Assembly (NCBI RefSeq): GCF_018128285.1 | Contig: NZ_CP072380.1 | Location: forward strand, 868,001-932,000 | Direction: 5' to 3' | Length of the DNA: 64,000 bases | Origin: Atopobium sp. oral taxon 416 | GTDB taxonomy: Bacteria; Actinomycetota; Coriobacteriia; Coriobacteriales; Atopobiaceae | Shown here: positions 1-9,986 of the stretch, one piece after another | Position numbering within the stretch: the first letter of the stretch is position 1 | Layout of the letters: every line of letters begins with the position of its first letter | Position numbers and translations under genes: made by a program | The notes under the pieces: model-generated | What the model saw: the letters and a program-made list of their open reading frames with translations, nothing else | Databases searched by the model: none | What the model was told of the DNA's origin: nothing

Positions 1-25
1 ACTTTGAATCTGGGAGAGGAAAACT

Positions 26-1369
26 ATGCTGCTGGTAACAAACGGTAGAGTTATCACCCGCGACGATGCAATGCCTTTTATTCAGGATGGAGCGGTCGCA
101 ATTGATGGCGGCACGATCGCTGCGGTCGGACCCCGTGAAGAGTTGGAGCGGACCTATCCGAAGGCGGAACGCCTGGATGCCCAGGGCGGTATCATTATGC
201 CTGGCCTGATTAACTGCCATACCCACATCTATTCCGGGTTAGCCCGCGGCCTCGCAATCAAGGGCTGCAACCCCACGAACTTCCTGGAGAACCTGGAGCA
301 GCAGTGGTGGGCGATCGACCGGCATCTCTACATGGATGAGACCAAGGCGAGCGCCTATGTCACGATCATGGAGTCCCTGCGCAACGGCGTGACGGCGATC
401 TTCGACCACCATGCAAGCTACGCTGAGATCCCGGGATCCCTGTTCACGATCAAGGATGCCTGCCAGGAGCTCGGCATCCGTGCATGCCTCTGCTATGAAG
501 TCTCCGAGCGCGACGGCCAGGAGAAGTGCGACCAGGCAATCGCTGAGAACGCAGATTTTGCGCGTTGGGCAGCCAAGCAGGATTCCGGCATGATCGTCGC
601 AATGTTCGGCGGACACGCCACATTCACGCTCTCCGATGAGACAATGGACAAGATGCGTGAGGCCAACGACGGTCTGACTGGCTTCCATATCCATGTCTCC
701 GAGGGCTTAAACGACGTCGAGGATTCGATGGAGAACCACTATGGCGTCCGCCCGGTGGAGCGCCTCTACAACCATGGACTTCTGGGGCCGGACACGATGC
801 TCGGCCACTGCATCCATGTGACCCCGACTGAACTCGACCTGATCAAGGAAACCGGCACCTGGCTTGTGAACAACCCCGAGTCCAACATGAACAACGCCGT
901 GGGTACCGCTCCGGTGCTCGAGTTCTTCCGCCGTGGCATCCCGGTGTGCATGGGTACCGATGCCTACACCCACGATATGCTCGACTCCCTCAAGGCCTTC
1001 ATCTGCGTGCAGCGCCTCGAGAGTGGCAGGCCGAACGTGGGCTGGGATGAGGACATGACGATGCTGTTCAAGAGCAATCCGGCGATGGCAAGCAAGTACT
1101 TCAAGCGCGACTTGGGCGTCCTGCGTGAAGGCGCAGGCGCGGACCTCGCAATCTTCGATTACAACACCTTCACCCCGCTCTCTGAAGAGAACATCGACGG
1201 TCACATTCTCTTCGGCCTGGAGGGCAGACAGTGCCGTACCACGATCGTGAACGGCAAGGTCCTCTACAAGGACCGCAAGTTTGTCGCTTTCGACGAGGAG
1301 AAGATCAACGCCTTCTGCAATGAGCAGGCAAAGCGTCTTTGGGGCGACCTGAATGGACGTCAGTACTAA
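26..1369 (+). CDS. ssnA: SsnA-family putative aminohydrolase
   Basis: A 447-residue cytosolic metal-dependent hydrolase of the amidohydrolase superfamily (TRZ/ATZ, chlorohydrolase branch). The metal site is visible: H65-T-H67 after the PGLIN strand, HIHVSEG near residue 223, a GHCIHV His near 261 and GTDAY near 318. An SD-like GGGAGAGG precedes the ATG. Proteins of this family sit beside ygfK in enterobacterial and clostridial purine clusters, as here, and are thought to deaminate or open a purine-derived ring. The exact substrate is not known from sequence. Being first in the window, it may belong to a longer operon upstream. Confidence 0.88.
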   Translation: MLLVTNGRVITRDDAMPFIQDGAVAIDGGTIAAVGPREELERTYPKAERLDAQGGIIMPGLINCHTHIYSGLARGLAIKGCNPTNFLENLEQQWWAIDRHLYMDETKASAYVTIMESLRNGVTAIFDHHASYAEIPGSLFTIKDACQELGIRACLCYEVSERDGQEKCDQAIAENADFARWAAKQDSGMIVAMFGGHATFTLSDETMDKMREANDGLTGFHIHVSEGLNDVEDSMENHYGVRPVERLYNHGLLGPDTMLGHCIHVTPTELDLIKETGTWLVNNPESNMNNAVGTAPVLEFFRRGIPVCMGTDAYTHDMLDSLKAFICVQRLESGRPNVGWDEDMTMLFKSNPAMASKYFKRDLGVLREGAGADLAIFDYNTFTPLSEENIDGHILFGLEGRQCRTTIVNGKVLYKDRKFVAFDEEKINAFCNEQAKRLWGDLNGRQY

Positions 1370-1504
1370 GTAAGTACTACAACTGAGGCTGAGCAGAGAT
1401 TTGAGAAGGACATGAGAGGGGCCTTCTGTTCAGCGCGTATGGACTGCCCGCGGCGCCATATGCATGCGTGTTCCCGCGGGAGGTACATCTGGAGAGGAAC
1501 AACC

Positions 1505-4500
1505 ATGAGCGATATTATGCGCCCAATCTCATTTGCACACCTGATGGACTGGATCCTGAACGAGTATGAGAACCAGGGCACCATCTTCGGTGAGGACAAG
1601 CTCGTCTTCCACAAGGGCGGAGCCCGCCCGATCTTCAAGGAGAAGATTGAGACCCCGTTCGGCACCGCCGCTGGACCGAACACCCAACTGGCACAGAACC
1701 TTATCGCGGCCTATGTGACTGGGGCACGCTTCTTCGAGCTCAAGACGGTCCAACAGATGGATGGCCGTGAGCTTTCCAAGTGCGTGAACAAGCCCTGCAT
1801 TCTGGCAAACGATGAGGGCTATAACTGCGAGTGGTCCACCGAGCTCACCGTGATTGAGGCGCAGGATGAGTACATCAAAGCTTGGGTCGTCTGCAAGGTA
1901 CTGGCCAAGGAATTCGGTTTTGGCGATCCGGACGGCTTCGTCTTCAATATGTCCGTGGGCTATGACCTGAAGGGAATTAAGACTCCCAAGGTTGACGGCT
2001 TCATCGACAACCTGATGGATGCCTCTAACACCGAGGCCTTCAAGGGCGCGATCGAGTGGCTTGAGGATAACCTCGACCGTTTCAAGCACGTCGATAAGGC
2101 CTTCGTTGAGTCCATCACGCCGTACGTCTCAGACTCCATCACTGAATCCACCCTGCACGGCTGCCCGCCTGAGGAGATCGAGCGTATCGCCACACACTTG
2201 ATCGAGAATAAGCACCTTAACACCTTTATCAAGTGCAACCCGACGCTTGTAGGCTACAAGAAGGCCCGCAAGCTCCTCGACTCGCTCGGCTTTGACTACA
2301 TCATCTTCGATTCGCATCACTTCGACGAGGACCTGCAGTGGAAGGATGCAATTCCGATGTTCAAGCGCCTGCAGAAGCTCGCCGACGAGCAGGGCCTCGA
2401 CTTCGGTGTCAAGCTGACCAACACCTTCCCAGTCGATGTGACGCGCAGAGAGCTCCCGAGCGAAGAGATGTACATGTCCGGCTGCGCGCTCTATCCGCTG
2501 TCCTTGACCCTGGCGGATATGCTCTCAAACGAGTTTGGCGGAAAGCTGCGCATCTCCTACTGCGGTGGCGCGGATGTCACCAACATTTACGGTCTCATCG
2601 ATGCTGGCATCTGGCCAGTGACAATGGCAACAAACTTGCTGAAGCCGGGCGGATACGGCAGACAGCAGCAGATCGCCAAGATCCTCGAGGACGTCGACGA
2701 CAAGCCGTTCAGTGGCGTCGACGTGAAAGCCCTCGACAAACTGGTTGACCAGATCCCATACACTCCACAGTTGCGGCATTCAATCAAATTGTTCCCGGAG
2801 CGCCACATCGACAAGCCGCTCCCGCTGCTTGACTGCTTCATAGCGCCGTGCCGCGAGCAGTGCCCGATCCATCAGGATATCCCGGGGTATCTGATGGCTT
2901 GCAATAGGGGAGACTACGCGGAGGCGCTGCACATCATCCTCGAGAGCAACGCGCTACCGTTCATGACCGGTACGCTGTGCCCGCATGGCTGCTGCAACGT
3001 CTGCATGCGCAACTATTACGAAGAGTTTGTCCATATCCGTGACTACAAACTTCTGGCTGCTCAGAAGGGCTTTGACACCGTAATCAAGGAACTCGCACCG
3101 CGCGGTGAGCAGGAGGACAAAAACGTCGCCGTAATCGGTGGCGGCCCGGCTGGCTTGGCCGTCGCTTCCTTCCTCTCCCGTGTCGGCGTCTCCGTCACCG
3201 TCTTCGAGCGCGCTATGGTCCTAGGTGGCGTTCCACGCCGTGTAATCCCTGGCTTCCGTATCAGCGACGGCGCAATCGCCCACGATGTGGAGCTCTGCCG
3301 TGCCTACGGTGCCCGCTTCGAGACTGGCAAGAACATCAAGAGCGCAGATGAGCTGCTCGACCAGGGTTACACCGATGTCGTAATCGCCGTGGGTGCCTGG
3401 GCTAAGGGCAGGGGCGTCCTCTCTGAGGATCAGACCGATGGCTCCGCCAAGCTCCTGGATGCCCTTGAATTCCTGGAGGCCTTCAGAGCGGATCCGTCCT
3501 CCGTCGAGCTTGGCACTGACATCGTCGTGGTTGGCGGCGGTAACACCGCAATGGATGTCGCCCGCGCTGCAAAGCGCGTCTTTGGCGTCAAGAATGTCCG
3601 TCTGGTCTACCGTCGTAACCGCCGCTATATGCCGGCAGATGAGGAAGAGTTGCAGGAGGCCATCGACGAAGGCGTCGAGTTCCTCGAGCTACTCGCTCCG
3701 AAATCCCAGAAGGCCGGCATCCTCACCTGTGAGGTTATGGAGCTCGGTGAGCCTGATGAGTCCGGACGCCGTCGCCCGGTTCCGACCGGCAAGACCCAAG
3801 ATGTTCCGGCAACCGCGATCATCTCCGCAATCGGCGAGCGCGTCGAACAGGATGTCTTCACTGCTTCCAACATCGAGGTCGACCGTAAGGGTCGCCCGGT
3901 GGTCGATGAGAACCTCAAGACTTCCCGTGACCATGTCTACGCAATCGGCGATGCCCGCCGTGGACCGTCCGTGATTGTGAAGGTTGAGGCTGACGCCCAG
4001 ACCGTCGCACACGTACTCTCCGGCGCCACCTTCGACGGACAGGCTGCGAAGAACATCAATCCTAACTACGACGAGCCACTTGCCTCCCGTGGACACCTGT
4101 TTGACAAGTGCACGATAGCAGAGGGACCGCGCTGCTTGGGCTGTCCGACCGTCTGCGAGACCTGCGTTGAGGTCTGCCCGAATCGCGCTAACGTCGCTGT
4201 CCGCGTTCCGGGTATGCGCGAGCGCCAGATCATCCATATGGATGGCATGTGCAACGAGTGCGGCAACTGCGCTGTGTTCTGCCCTTATGCGGGCCGTCCG
4301 TACAAGGACAAGCTCACCCTGTTCTGGAGCCGTGAGGACTTTGATGACTCTGACAACGAGGGCTTCCTGAAGACCGAGGATGGCATGCTCGTCCGCTTCG
4401 ATGGAAAGGCCGCTGTCTACAACATCGACGACGAGAGCTGTGGCCTTCCTGAGAACGTGCGCAAGATGATCCAGACTGTCCGTGATTCTTACGGCTATCT

Positions 4501-4513
4501 GCTTGAGCGCTAA
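1505..4513 (+). CDS. ygfK: YgfK-family putative selenate reductase / purine-cluster oxidoreductase
   Basis: A 1002-residue multidomain flavo-iron-sulfur protein. Residues 1-430 resemble a dihydroorotate-dehydrogenase-like TIM barrel. A cysteine-rich GltD-like linker follows (CREQCPIHQDIPGY, then CPHGCCNVCMRNYY), then an FAD/NAD(P)H oxidoreductase with the GGGPAGLA dinucleotide motif near 542 and a second one, VVGGGNTAMD, near 675. The C-terminus carries ferredoxin-like clusters (CLGCPTVCETCVEVCPN, CNECGNCAVFCPYAGRPYKD). The chosen ATG has AGAGGAAC upstream and begins the conserved MSDIMRPISFA; an upstream in-frame ATG at 1412 would add 31 unlikely residues. The 'selenate reductase' label is historical. 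In purine clusters it probably reduces a purine ring intermediate. Confidence 0.9.
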   Translation: MSDIMRPISFAHLMDWILNEYENQGTIFGEDKLVFHKGGARPIFKEKIETPFGTAAGPNTQLAQNLIAAYVTGARFFELKTVQQMDGRELSKCVNKPCILANDEGYNCEWSTELTVIEAQDEYIKAWVVCKVLAKEFGFGDPDGFVFNMSVGYDLKGIKTPKVDGFIDNLMDASNTEAFKGAIEWLEDNLDRFKHVDKAFVESITPYVSDSITESTLHGCPPEEIERIATHLIENKHLNTFIKCNPTLVGYKKARKLLDSLGFDYIIFDSHHFDEDLQWKDAIPMFKRLQKLADEQGLDFGVKLTNTFPVDVTRRELPSEEMYMSGCALYPLSLTLADMLSNEFGGKLRISYCGGADVTNIYGLIDAGIWPVTMATNLLKPGGYGRQQQIAKILEDVDDKPFSGVDVKALDKLVDQIPYTPQLRHSIKLFPERHIDKPLPLLDCFIAPCREQCPIHQDIPGYLMACNRGDYAEALHIILESNALPFMTGTLCPHGCCNVCMRNYYEEFVHIRDYKLLAAQKGFDTVIKELAPRGEQEDKNVAVIGGGPAGLAVASFLSRVGVSVTVFERAMVLGGVPRRVIPGFRISDGAIAHDVELCRAYGARFETGKNIKSADELLDQGYTDVVIAVGAWAKGRGVLSEDQTDGSAKLLDALEFLEAFRADPSSVELGTDIVVVGGGNTAMDVARAAKRVFGVKNVRLVYRRNRRYMPADEEELQEAIDEGVEFLELLAPKSQKAGILTCEVMELGEPDESGRRRPVPTGKTQDVPATAIISAIGERVEQDVFTASNIEVDRKGRPVVDENLKTSRDHVYAIGDARRGPSVIVKVEADAQTVAHVLSGATFDGQAAKNINPNYDEPLASRGHLFDKCTIAEGPRCLGCPTVCETCVEVCPNRANVAVRVPGMRERQIIHMDGMCNECGNCAVFCPYAGRPYKDKLTLFWSREDFDDSDNEGFLKTEDGMLVRFDGKAAVYNIDDESCGLPENVRKMIQTVRDSYGYLLER

Positions 4514-4570
4514 GCGCTGGTCAGGCGAACCCAATGTTCCCTTAACTTTTTCTTTGGTTCTTTTAACTGA

Positions 4571-4603
4571 GGTAGATTGGTGTGACGAGCGCGCTGATCT
4601 ACC
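4571..4603. promoter_or_regulatory. Inverted repeat in the ygfK-xdh intergenic region
   Basis: Arms GGTAGAT (4571-4577) and ATCTACC (4597-4603) form a perfect 7-bp dyad around a GC-rich 19-base spacer, just upstream of the SD sequence of the next gene. It lacks a following T-run, so a hairpin affecting translation or an operator is more likely than a terminator. Its function is inferred only from symmetry and position. Confidence 0.35.
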
Positions 4604-4621
4604 GCTGAAAGAGGTGTGACT

Positions 4622-7390
4622 ATGGCAGATGAGTACCGTTTTGTGGTAAACGGCGTCGAGCATACGACCACAGAGCAAAAATCGATGCTGCGCTATCTGC
4701 GCGATGATCTGGGCCTCCTCTCCGTAAAGGATGGCTGCTCTGAGGGCGCCTGCGGCGCGTGCACCGTGCTCGTGGATGGCAAAGCCATGAAGAGCTGCGT
4801 GCTGAACACGAAGCGCGCCAACGGTAAAGAGATCACCACCGTCGAGGGTCTGACCCATGAAGAGAAGGAAGCTTTCGTCTATGCCTTCGGTGCCCGTGGC
4901 GCTGTTCAGTGCGGCTTCTGTACGCCAGGCATGGTGATGAGCGGTGTGGCGCTGCTGAGAAAGAATTCGAACCCGACCGAGCAGGACATCAAGAAAGCCA
5001 TCAACGGTAATATCTGCCGTTGCACCGGCTACAAGAAGATCATCGAGGGTATCGACCTTGCAGGTAAGGTCCTGCGCGGTGAGGAAAAGCTCGACTACGA
5101 GCTCGAAAAGGGCGACAAGTACGGCGTTGGTGTCCCGGCCTTCAGAAATGATGTCCGTGAGAAGGTCTTGGGCTACGGCAAGTTCCCCGACGATGTCACC
5201 GTGAAGGATTATCCGGACATGGCATACGGCTCCTGCGTGCGTACGAAGTATCCGCGCGCCAAGGTCTTAAAGATTGACACCACTGAGGCAGAAGCGCTGT
5301 CGGGTGTGGTCGGCGTCCTTAGGGCTGAGGATGTGCCAGTAAACCAGGTGGGCCACCTGATCCGCGACTGGGATGTCTTTATCGCTGAAGGCGACATCAC
5401 CCGCTCGATGGGCGATGCGCTGTGCATGGTCGTCGCTGAGACTCCGGAGATCCTGGAGCGGGCCAAGAAGCTCGTCGATGTCGAGTACGAAGAGCTTGAT
5501 CCGGTCCGCAACATCGATGAGGCGGCAAAGCCGGATGCCCCATTGATCCACACAAGCTTCAATGCTTTTGGCAACCATGTGGTCCTGCACAACAACATCT
5601 GCCAGCAGCGCCACATTACTCGTGGTGATACGAAGGAGGCGCTGAGGAACTCCGCCTACACCGTGACCGGGACTTTTGAGACCCCGTTCACCGAGCACGC
5701 TTTCCTCGAGCCGGAGTGCGCAGTCGCTTTCCCGTACAAGAATGGTGTCAAGATCCTCTCCACCGACCAGGGTGCCTACGATACCCGCCAAGAGGTCGCC
5801 CACATGTTCGGGTGGGACAAGACCCCGGAGCGTGTCGTCGTTCAGACGATGCTCGTCGGCGGTGGCTACGGCGGCAAGGAGGACGTCTCCGTCCAGCACC
5901 TCGCGGCCTTGGCAGCCTTCCACTTCAATCGTACGGTGAAGGTGAAACTGACCCGTCAGGAGTCCATCAACTTTCACCCGAAGCGCCATGCGATGCGCTG
6001 CACCTATACGCTCGGCTGCGATAAGGCGGGCCTCTTCACCGGCCTCGATGCAGACATCCACTTTGATACGGGCGCCTATGCGAGTCTGTGTGGCCCGGTC
6101 CTCGAGCGTGCCTGCACCCACTCGGTTGGTCCATACAAGTACCAAAACACCGATATCCGTGGCTATGGCTACTACACAAACAACCCGCCTGCGGGTGCCT
6201 TCCGTGGCTTCGGCGTATGCCAGACTGAGTTTGCGCTGGAATCTCTGATCGACGAGCTGGCGGATAAAGCCGGTATTGACCGCTGGAAGATCCGCTATAA
6301 CAACGCAATTGAGCCGGGCGCTGTCCTCCCGAACGGCCAGATCGCTGACCGTTCCACCGCGCTCAAGGAGACCCTGCTCGCAATCAGAGATGAATACGAG
6401 AAGAACAAAGACCATGCGGGTCTCGCCTGCGCAATGAAGAACTCCGGCGTCGGCGTCGGACTTCCGGATGCAGGCCGTGCGAACATCCACGTAGAGAACG
6501 GCAAGGCTGTCATCTACTCCGCCACCTCCGATATCGGCCAGGGTTGCAATACGATCTTTATGCAGGATCTCTCTGAGGCAACCGGCCTTCCGCGTGAGGC
6601 GATCCGCAACGGTGAGTGTTCCACTGAAGCCGCTCCGGACTCTGGTACCACCTCCGGATCCCGGCAAACCGTTATCACTGGCGAGGCAGTCCGTGGTGCG
6701 GCATTCTTGCTGCGCGACGCAATGGAGAAGGTCGAACGCGGTGAGGAAGTGCCGAAGGGCAAGGTAAGCGCCAAGGGCGACGGCATCCACATGACCTTTG
6801 CGGACGGCACCACGTATACGATCAGTGATCCGAAGACCTTGAAAGCGGGTCACACTCAGACCGTGAAGGACCCTGAAGGCGCGCTCAAGAAGCTTGAGGG
6901 CTGCCAGTTCGCCTATGAGTACTTTGAGCCGACCGACAAGCTCGGTGCCCACAAGAAGTATCCAAAGAGCCACATCTGCTACGCCTACTCCACGACGCTT
7001 GCGGTGCTCGACGAGAACCGTAAGGTCTCCAATATCTATGCTGCGCACGACTCCGGTAAAGTTATCAACCCGATCGCAATCCAAGGACAGATCGAGGGCG
7101 GTGTGCTCATGTCGATGGGCTATGCGCTAACTGAGAACTTTGTCCTGAAGGACTGCGTTCCAAAGGTCAAATACGGCATCTTAGGATTGCCGCACGCGAC
7201 ACAGATCCCGAACATCCACGCGATCTATGTGGAGAAGGATGAGCTGCTCCCGGTCGCCTATGGCGGCAAGGGCATCGGTGAGATCTCCTCGATCGGCGCG
7301 GCGCCTGCTATCCGCAACGCCTACCGTCAGGTGGACGGCGTCGGGCAGAACAAATTACCGCTCGACGGAACGCCCTATAAGCACCGTTAA
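4622..7390 (+). CDS. xdh: Selenium-dependent xanthine dehydrogenase (fused Fe-S/molybdopterin subunit)
   Basis: A 922-residue fusion. The N-terminal 160 residues form a two-[2Fe-2S] module (CSEGACGACTVLVDGK, CGFCTPGMVMSG, CRCTGYKK). The rest is the large molybdenum-cofactor domain of the xanthine dehydrogenase family, with GGGYGGKED, FRGFGVCQTEFALE, SDIGQGCN and a C-terminal GGKGIGE holding the probable catalytic Glu. It probably hydroxylates hypoxanthine/xanthine or runs reductively on urate. No FAD domain is present, so electrons must pass to a partner; YgfK is a plausible one. Selenium dependence is inferred from family resemblance and the yedF/yqeB/selD cluster at 59.5-63 kb. The ATG giving MADEYRF was preferred to a GTG two codons upstream. 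Confidence 0.9.
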   Translation: MADEYRFVVNGVEHTTTEQKSMLRYLRDDLGLLSVKDGCSEGACGACTVLVDGKAMKSCVLNTKRANGKEITTVEGLTHEEKEAFVYAFGARGAVQCGFCTPGMVMSGVALLRKNSNPTEQDIKKAINGNICRCTGYKKIIEGIDLAGKVLRGEEKLDYELEKGDKYGVGVPAFRNDVREKVLGYGKFPDDVTVKDYPDMAYGSCVRTKYPRAKVLKIDTTEAEALSGVVGVLRAEDVPVNQVGHLIRDWDVFIAEGDITRSMGDALCMVVAETPEILERAKKLVDVEYEELDPVRNIDEAAKPDAPLIHTSFNAFGNHVVLHNNICQQRHITRGDTKEALRNSAYTVTGTFETPFTEHAFLEPECAVAFPYKNGVKILSTDQGAYDTRQEVAHMFGWDKTPERVVVQTMLVGGGYGGKEDVSVQHLAALAAFHFNRTVKVKLTRQESINFHPKRHAMRCTYTLGCDKAGLFTGLDADIHFDTGAYASLCGPVLERACTHSVGPYKYQNTDIRGYGYYTNNPPAGAFRGFGVCQTEFALESLIDELADKAGIDRWKIRYNNAIEPGAVLPNGQIADRSTALKETLLAIRDEYEKNKDHAGLACAMKNSGVGVGLPDAGRANIHVENGKAVIYSATSDIGQGCNTIFMQDLSEATGLPREAIRNGECSTEAAPDSGTTSGSRQTVITGEAVRGAAFLLRDAMEKVERGEEVPKGKVSAKGDGIHMTFADGTTYTISDPKTLKAGHTQTVKDPEGALKKLEGCQFAYEYFEPTDKLGAHKKYPKSHICYAYSTTLAVLDENRKVSNIYAAHDSGKVINPIAIQGQIEGGVLMSMGYALTENFVLKDCVPKVKYGILGLPHATQIPNIHAIYVEKDELLPVAYGGKGIGEISSIGAAPAIRNAYRQVDGVGQNKLPLDGTPYKHR

Positions 7391-7408
7391 CGCTTGCCTG
7401 TTCCAAAG

Positions 7409-7473
7409 CAACACACAGTGTGTTGACTTCTAAAGCCCGCTTGTTCCCAATCAGGGGATGAGCGGGCCTTTTG
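7409..7473 (+). terminator. Terminator after xdh, with an adjoining perfect palindrome
   Basis: GCCCGCT (7435-7441) pairs with AGCGGGC (7461-7467) followed by CTTTT, a convincing intrinsic terminator. Just before it a perfect 17-base palindrome, CAACACAC-A-GTGTGTTG (7409-7425), may be a second hairpin or a binding site. The rest of the gap to 7640 is AT-richer and probably holds the promoter of the next operon, but I cannot place -35/-10 boxes with confidence. Confidence 0.75.
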
Positions 7474-7640
7474 TCAGCAATCGATTTTTGCTTATCGTAT
7501 CCAGTAAATATTGAGAATAGTAACTTACTAAACAAGCGTTCTCGTTAGCACCGAAGGAAAAGAGCGGTCCCCCTTGCATCTCTGCAAAACTGTGAGCTGT
7601 CAAGATAAGTTTATTGCTCATCAGAAAGGAGCGGTAAGCA

Positions 7641-9986
7641 ATGGAGAAGTATCGGGAGGTCGGAAGGTCCCTCAAGCGTGTTGACGCCTACGATAAGGTG
7701 ACAGGACGCGCGATGTTCACTGACGATCTGTGCCCCAAACCCTGCCTCGATGCAAAGCTTCTGCATTCGACCATCGGCAATGGGCTGGTAAAGTCGATCG
7801 ATACCTCAGCGGCTGAGAAGGTCTGCGGGGTCGTGAAGATCTTTACCTGCTTCGATGTCCCTGACTGGACCTATCCGGTTGCGGGACACCCCTGGTATGC
7901 GGACTCCGCCGCCAGCAAGCGCGATATGGCGGACCGCAAGCTGCTCGATTCCCGCATCCATATCTACGGAGACAACATCGCCGTCGTAGTGGCGCAGAAC
8001 ACGGTCGCCTGCGATCAGGCGCTGCGCAAGATCAAGGTCGAGTACGAAGAGTGGCCGGTGGTCTACGACGCGAAGGAATCGATGAAGGGCACCGAGCACC
8101 CCGTTCAGGGCCTTAAGCCGGACAACATCGTCGGCCACTCACTGGCAGTGACGAGTGAAGAGGATCTGGCCAAACATGGCTACAAGGCCGTTGAGGATGC
8201 GATCAATGACCCGAAGTACCACTACATCAGGATCCATCCTTCAACCGGTGAGCAGTCCCAGGTGCACCTCGAAACCTGCGTCTCTTACTGCTATGGGGAA
8301 GGCGACAAAATCGTCTGCGTGGCTTCTACCCAGATCCCGCACATTATGCGCCGTGTTATCGGTCAAGCTTTGGGTATACCCTGGGGCAACGTCCGCGTGA
8401 TCAAGCCCTACATCGGCGGCGGCTTCGGCACCAAACAGGATGTCAACTACGAGCCGCTGAATGCCTGGATCTGCCAGCAGCTCGGTGGGCGCTGCGTCCG
8501 TATGGAGATCTCTCGCGAGGAGCTCTTCTGGGATACCTCTGGCAGGCAGCCGAAGGAGTTCGACATCGAAGCCTCTTACGACGATGATATGAATCTCCAT
8601 GCCCGTAAGATCGAAGCGATCTCCAACACCGGCGGCTATGTCCACCACGGTCATGCGCTGGTTTTGAACTCGGTCAACTCCTTCCGGTGGCTCTACCACC
8701 GTCAGGAAGTGGCGACGCGCTCTGAGGCCTGGACCGTCTATACTAACGGCCCCCACACCGGTGCTATGCGCGCCTACGGCGTGCCAGAGGGTATCTGGGC
8801 GGCGGAGTGCCTGATGGGGGATATCGCCTACGACAATGGCTGGGACGGCGTCGAATTCCGCCTTAAGAACGCTGTCCGCCAAGGCTTCGTCGATGAGTTC
8901 ATCCCGAATGGTGTGATGGCGGCGCACACCTTTGCGCTCCCGCAGTGCGTGGAGAAGGGCAAAGCGTACATCGAGTGGGATAAGAAAAAGAAAGAGTACA
9001 CGAACGAGATTGGTCCTATCCGCCACGGTGTCGGCGTCGCCTTCTTCATCTACAAGACCGCCGTTGCCCCCTTTGCGCTTGAGACCGCAACCTCCCGTAT
9101 CACCCTTAACCAGGATGGTACCTTCCAGCTGCAGATGGGCGCCACCGAGATCGGTCAGGGAGCCGACACCGTCTTCACCCAGATGGCCGCAGAGACGATT
9201 GGTGTCAAGTCTGAAAGTATCCACATCGTGTCTTTCCAGGATACCGATGTGACACCGTATGACCCCGGCGCCTTCGCCTCCCGTCAGACCTATGTCTCCG
9301 GCACTGCTGTCAAGCAGGCCGGGCAGAAGATGCGCACAAAGATTCTCGGCTTCGCACACCGCATCTATCCGAGTGCGGGGCTCCCGCTCGATCTGCGCGA
9401 CGACAACAAAATCTATGATTCGACCGGTGCGGTGGTCACCACGCTGCCGTCACTTGCCCTCGAGTGCTACTACAACCTCGACCAGAACGATCAGCTGAGC
9501 ACCTATGCCACAGTCAATATTCACACCCAGGCACTCGCTACCGGCTGCTCTTTTGCCGACATTACGGTCGATATGCCGCTTGGCAAAGTTACCGTCAACA
9601 AGATCATCAGTGTGCAGGACAACGGCCGTGTGATCAACCCGAAGCTCGTCGAGCAGCAAATCCACGGCGGCATGGGACAGTCCATCGGCTGGGCGCTCTC
9701 TGAGGAGGTCCAAGTCGACCCGAAGACCGCCCGCGTGCTCAATAACACGCTGTTGGACTACAAGGTCCCGACCTTTATGGACCTGCCTGATCTGAAGGCA
9801 GAGAACGTCGAGTGCGATGAGCCGACCGGCCCGTACGGCAACAAGGCGGTCGGTGAGACGCCGATCATCTCCCCGGCGCCAGCGATCCGTGACGCAATCC
9901 TGGATGCCACAGGCGTCAAGTTCTATCACATGCCAATGACTCCGCAGCGCCTCGCTGAGGGCTTCAAAAAGGAGGGGTTAATCTAA
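7641..9986 (+). CDS. xdhA: Molybdenum hydroxylase large subunit (XdhA-type)
   Basis: A 781-residue molybdopterin-binding subunit of a three-subunit xanthine-dehydrogenase-family enzyme. Visible landmarks are GGGFGTKQD, GAMRAYGVPEG, TEIGQGADTVF and a terminal GNKAVGETP with the catalytic Glu. It starts with an ATG behind AGAAAGGAG. Its TAA overlaps the ATG of the FAD subunit by one base (TAATG), implying translational coupling. It is distinct from the fused enzyme upstream, so the locus encodes two molybdenum hydroxylases. The substrate (xanthine, another purine, or another N-heterocycle) cannot be decided from sequence; the purine context favours a purine. Confidence 0.88.
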   Translation: MEKYREVGRSLKRVDAYDKVTGRAMFTDDLCPKPCLDAKLLHSTIGNGLVKSIDTSAAEKVCGVVKIFTCFDVPDWTYPVAGHPWYADSAASKRDMADRKLLDSRIHIYGDNIAVVVAQNTVACDQALRKIKVEYEEWPVVYDAKESMKGTEHPVQGLKPDNIVGHSLAVTSEEDLAKHGYKAVEDAINDPKYHYIRIHPSTGEQSQVHLETCVSYCYGEGDKIVCVASTQIPHIMRRVIGQALGIPWGNVRVIKPYIGGGFGTKQDVNYEPLNAWICQQLGGRCVRMEISREELFWDTSGRQPKEFDIEASYDDDMNLHARKIEAISNTGGYVHHGHALVLNSVNSFRWLYHRQEVATRSEAWTVYTNGPHTGAMRAYGVPEGIWAAECLMGDIAYDNGWDGVEFRLKNAVRQGFVDEFIPNGVMAAHTFALPQCVEKGKAYIEWDKKKKEYTNEIGPIRHGVGVAFFIYKTAVAPFALETATSRITLNQDGTFQLQMGATEIGQGADTVFTQMAAETIGVKSESIHIVSFQDTDVTPYDPGAFASRQTYVSGTAVKQAGQKMRTKILGFAHRIYPSAGLPLDLRDDNKIYDSTGAVVTTLPSLALECYYNLDQNDQLSTYATVNIHTQALATGCSFADITVDMPLGKVTVNKIISVQDNGRVINPKLVEQQIHGGMGQSIGWALSEEVQVDPKTARVLNNTLLDYKVPTFMDLPDLKAENVECDEPTGPYGNKAVGETPIISPAPAIRDAILDATGVKFYHMPMTPQRLAEGFKKEGLI

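Noticed and set aside
3689-4858. 389-codon antisense frame across the ygfK-xdh junction
   Set aside because: It spans two well-supported genes and their intergenic repeat on the other strand, and has no family resemblance.
5267-7084. 605-codon open frame antisense to the xanthine dehydrogenase gene
   Set aside because: It lies wholly opposite a gene with clear cofactor motifs; high-GC codon use leaves long antisense frames open. The translation shows no recognisable domain.
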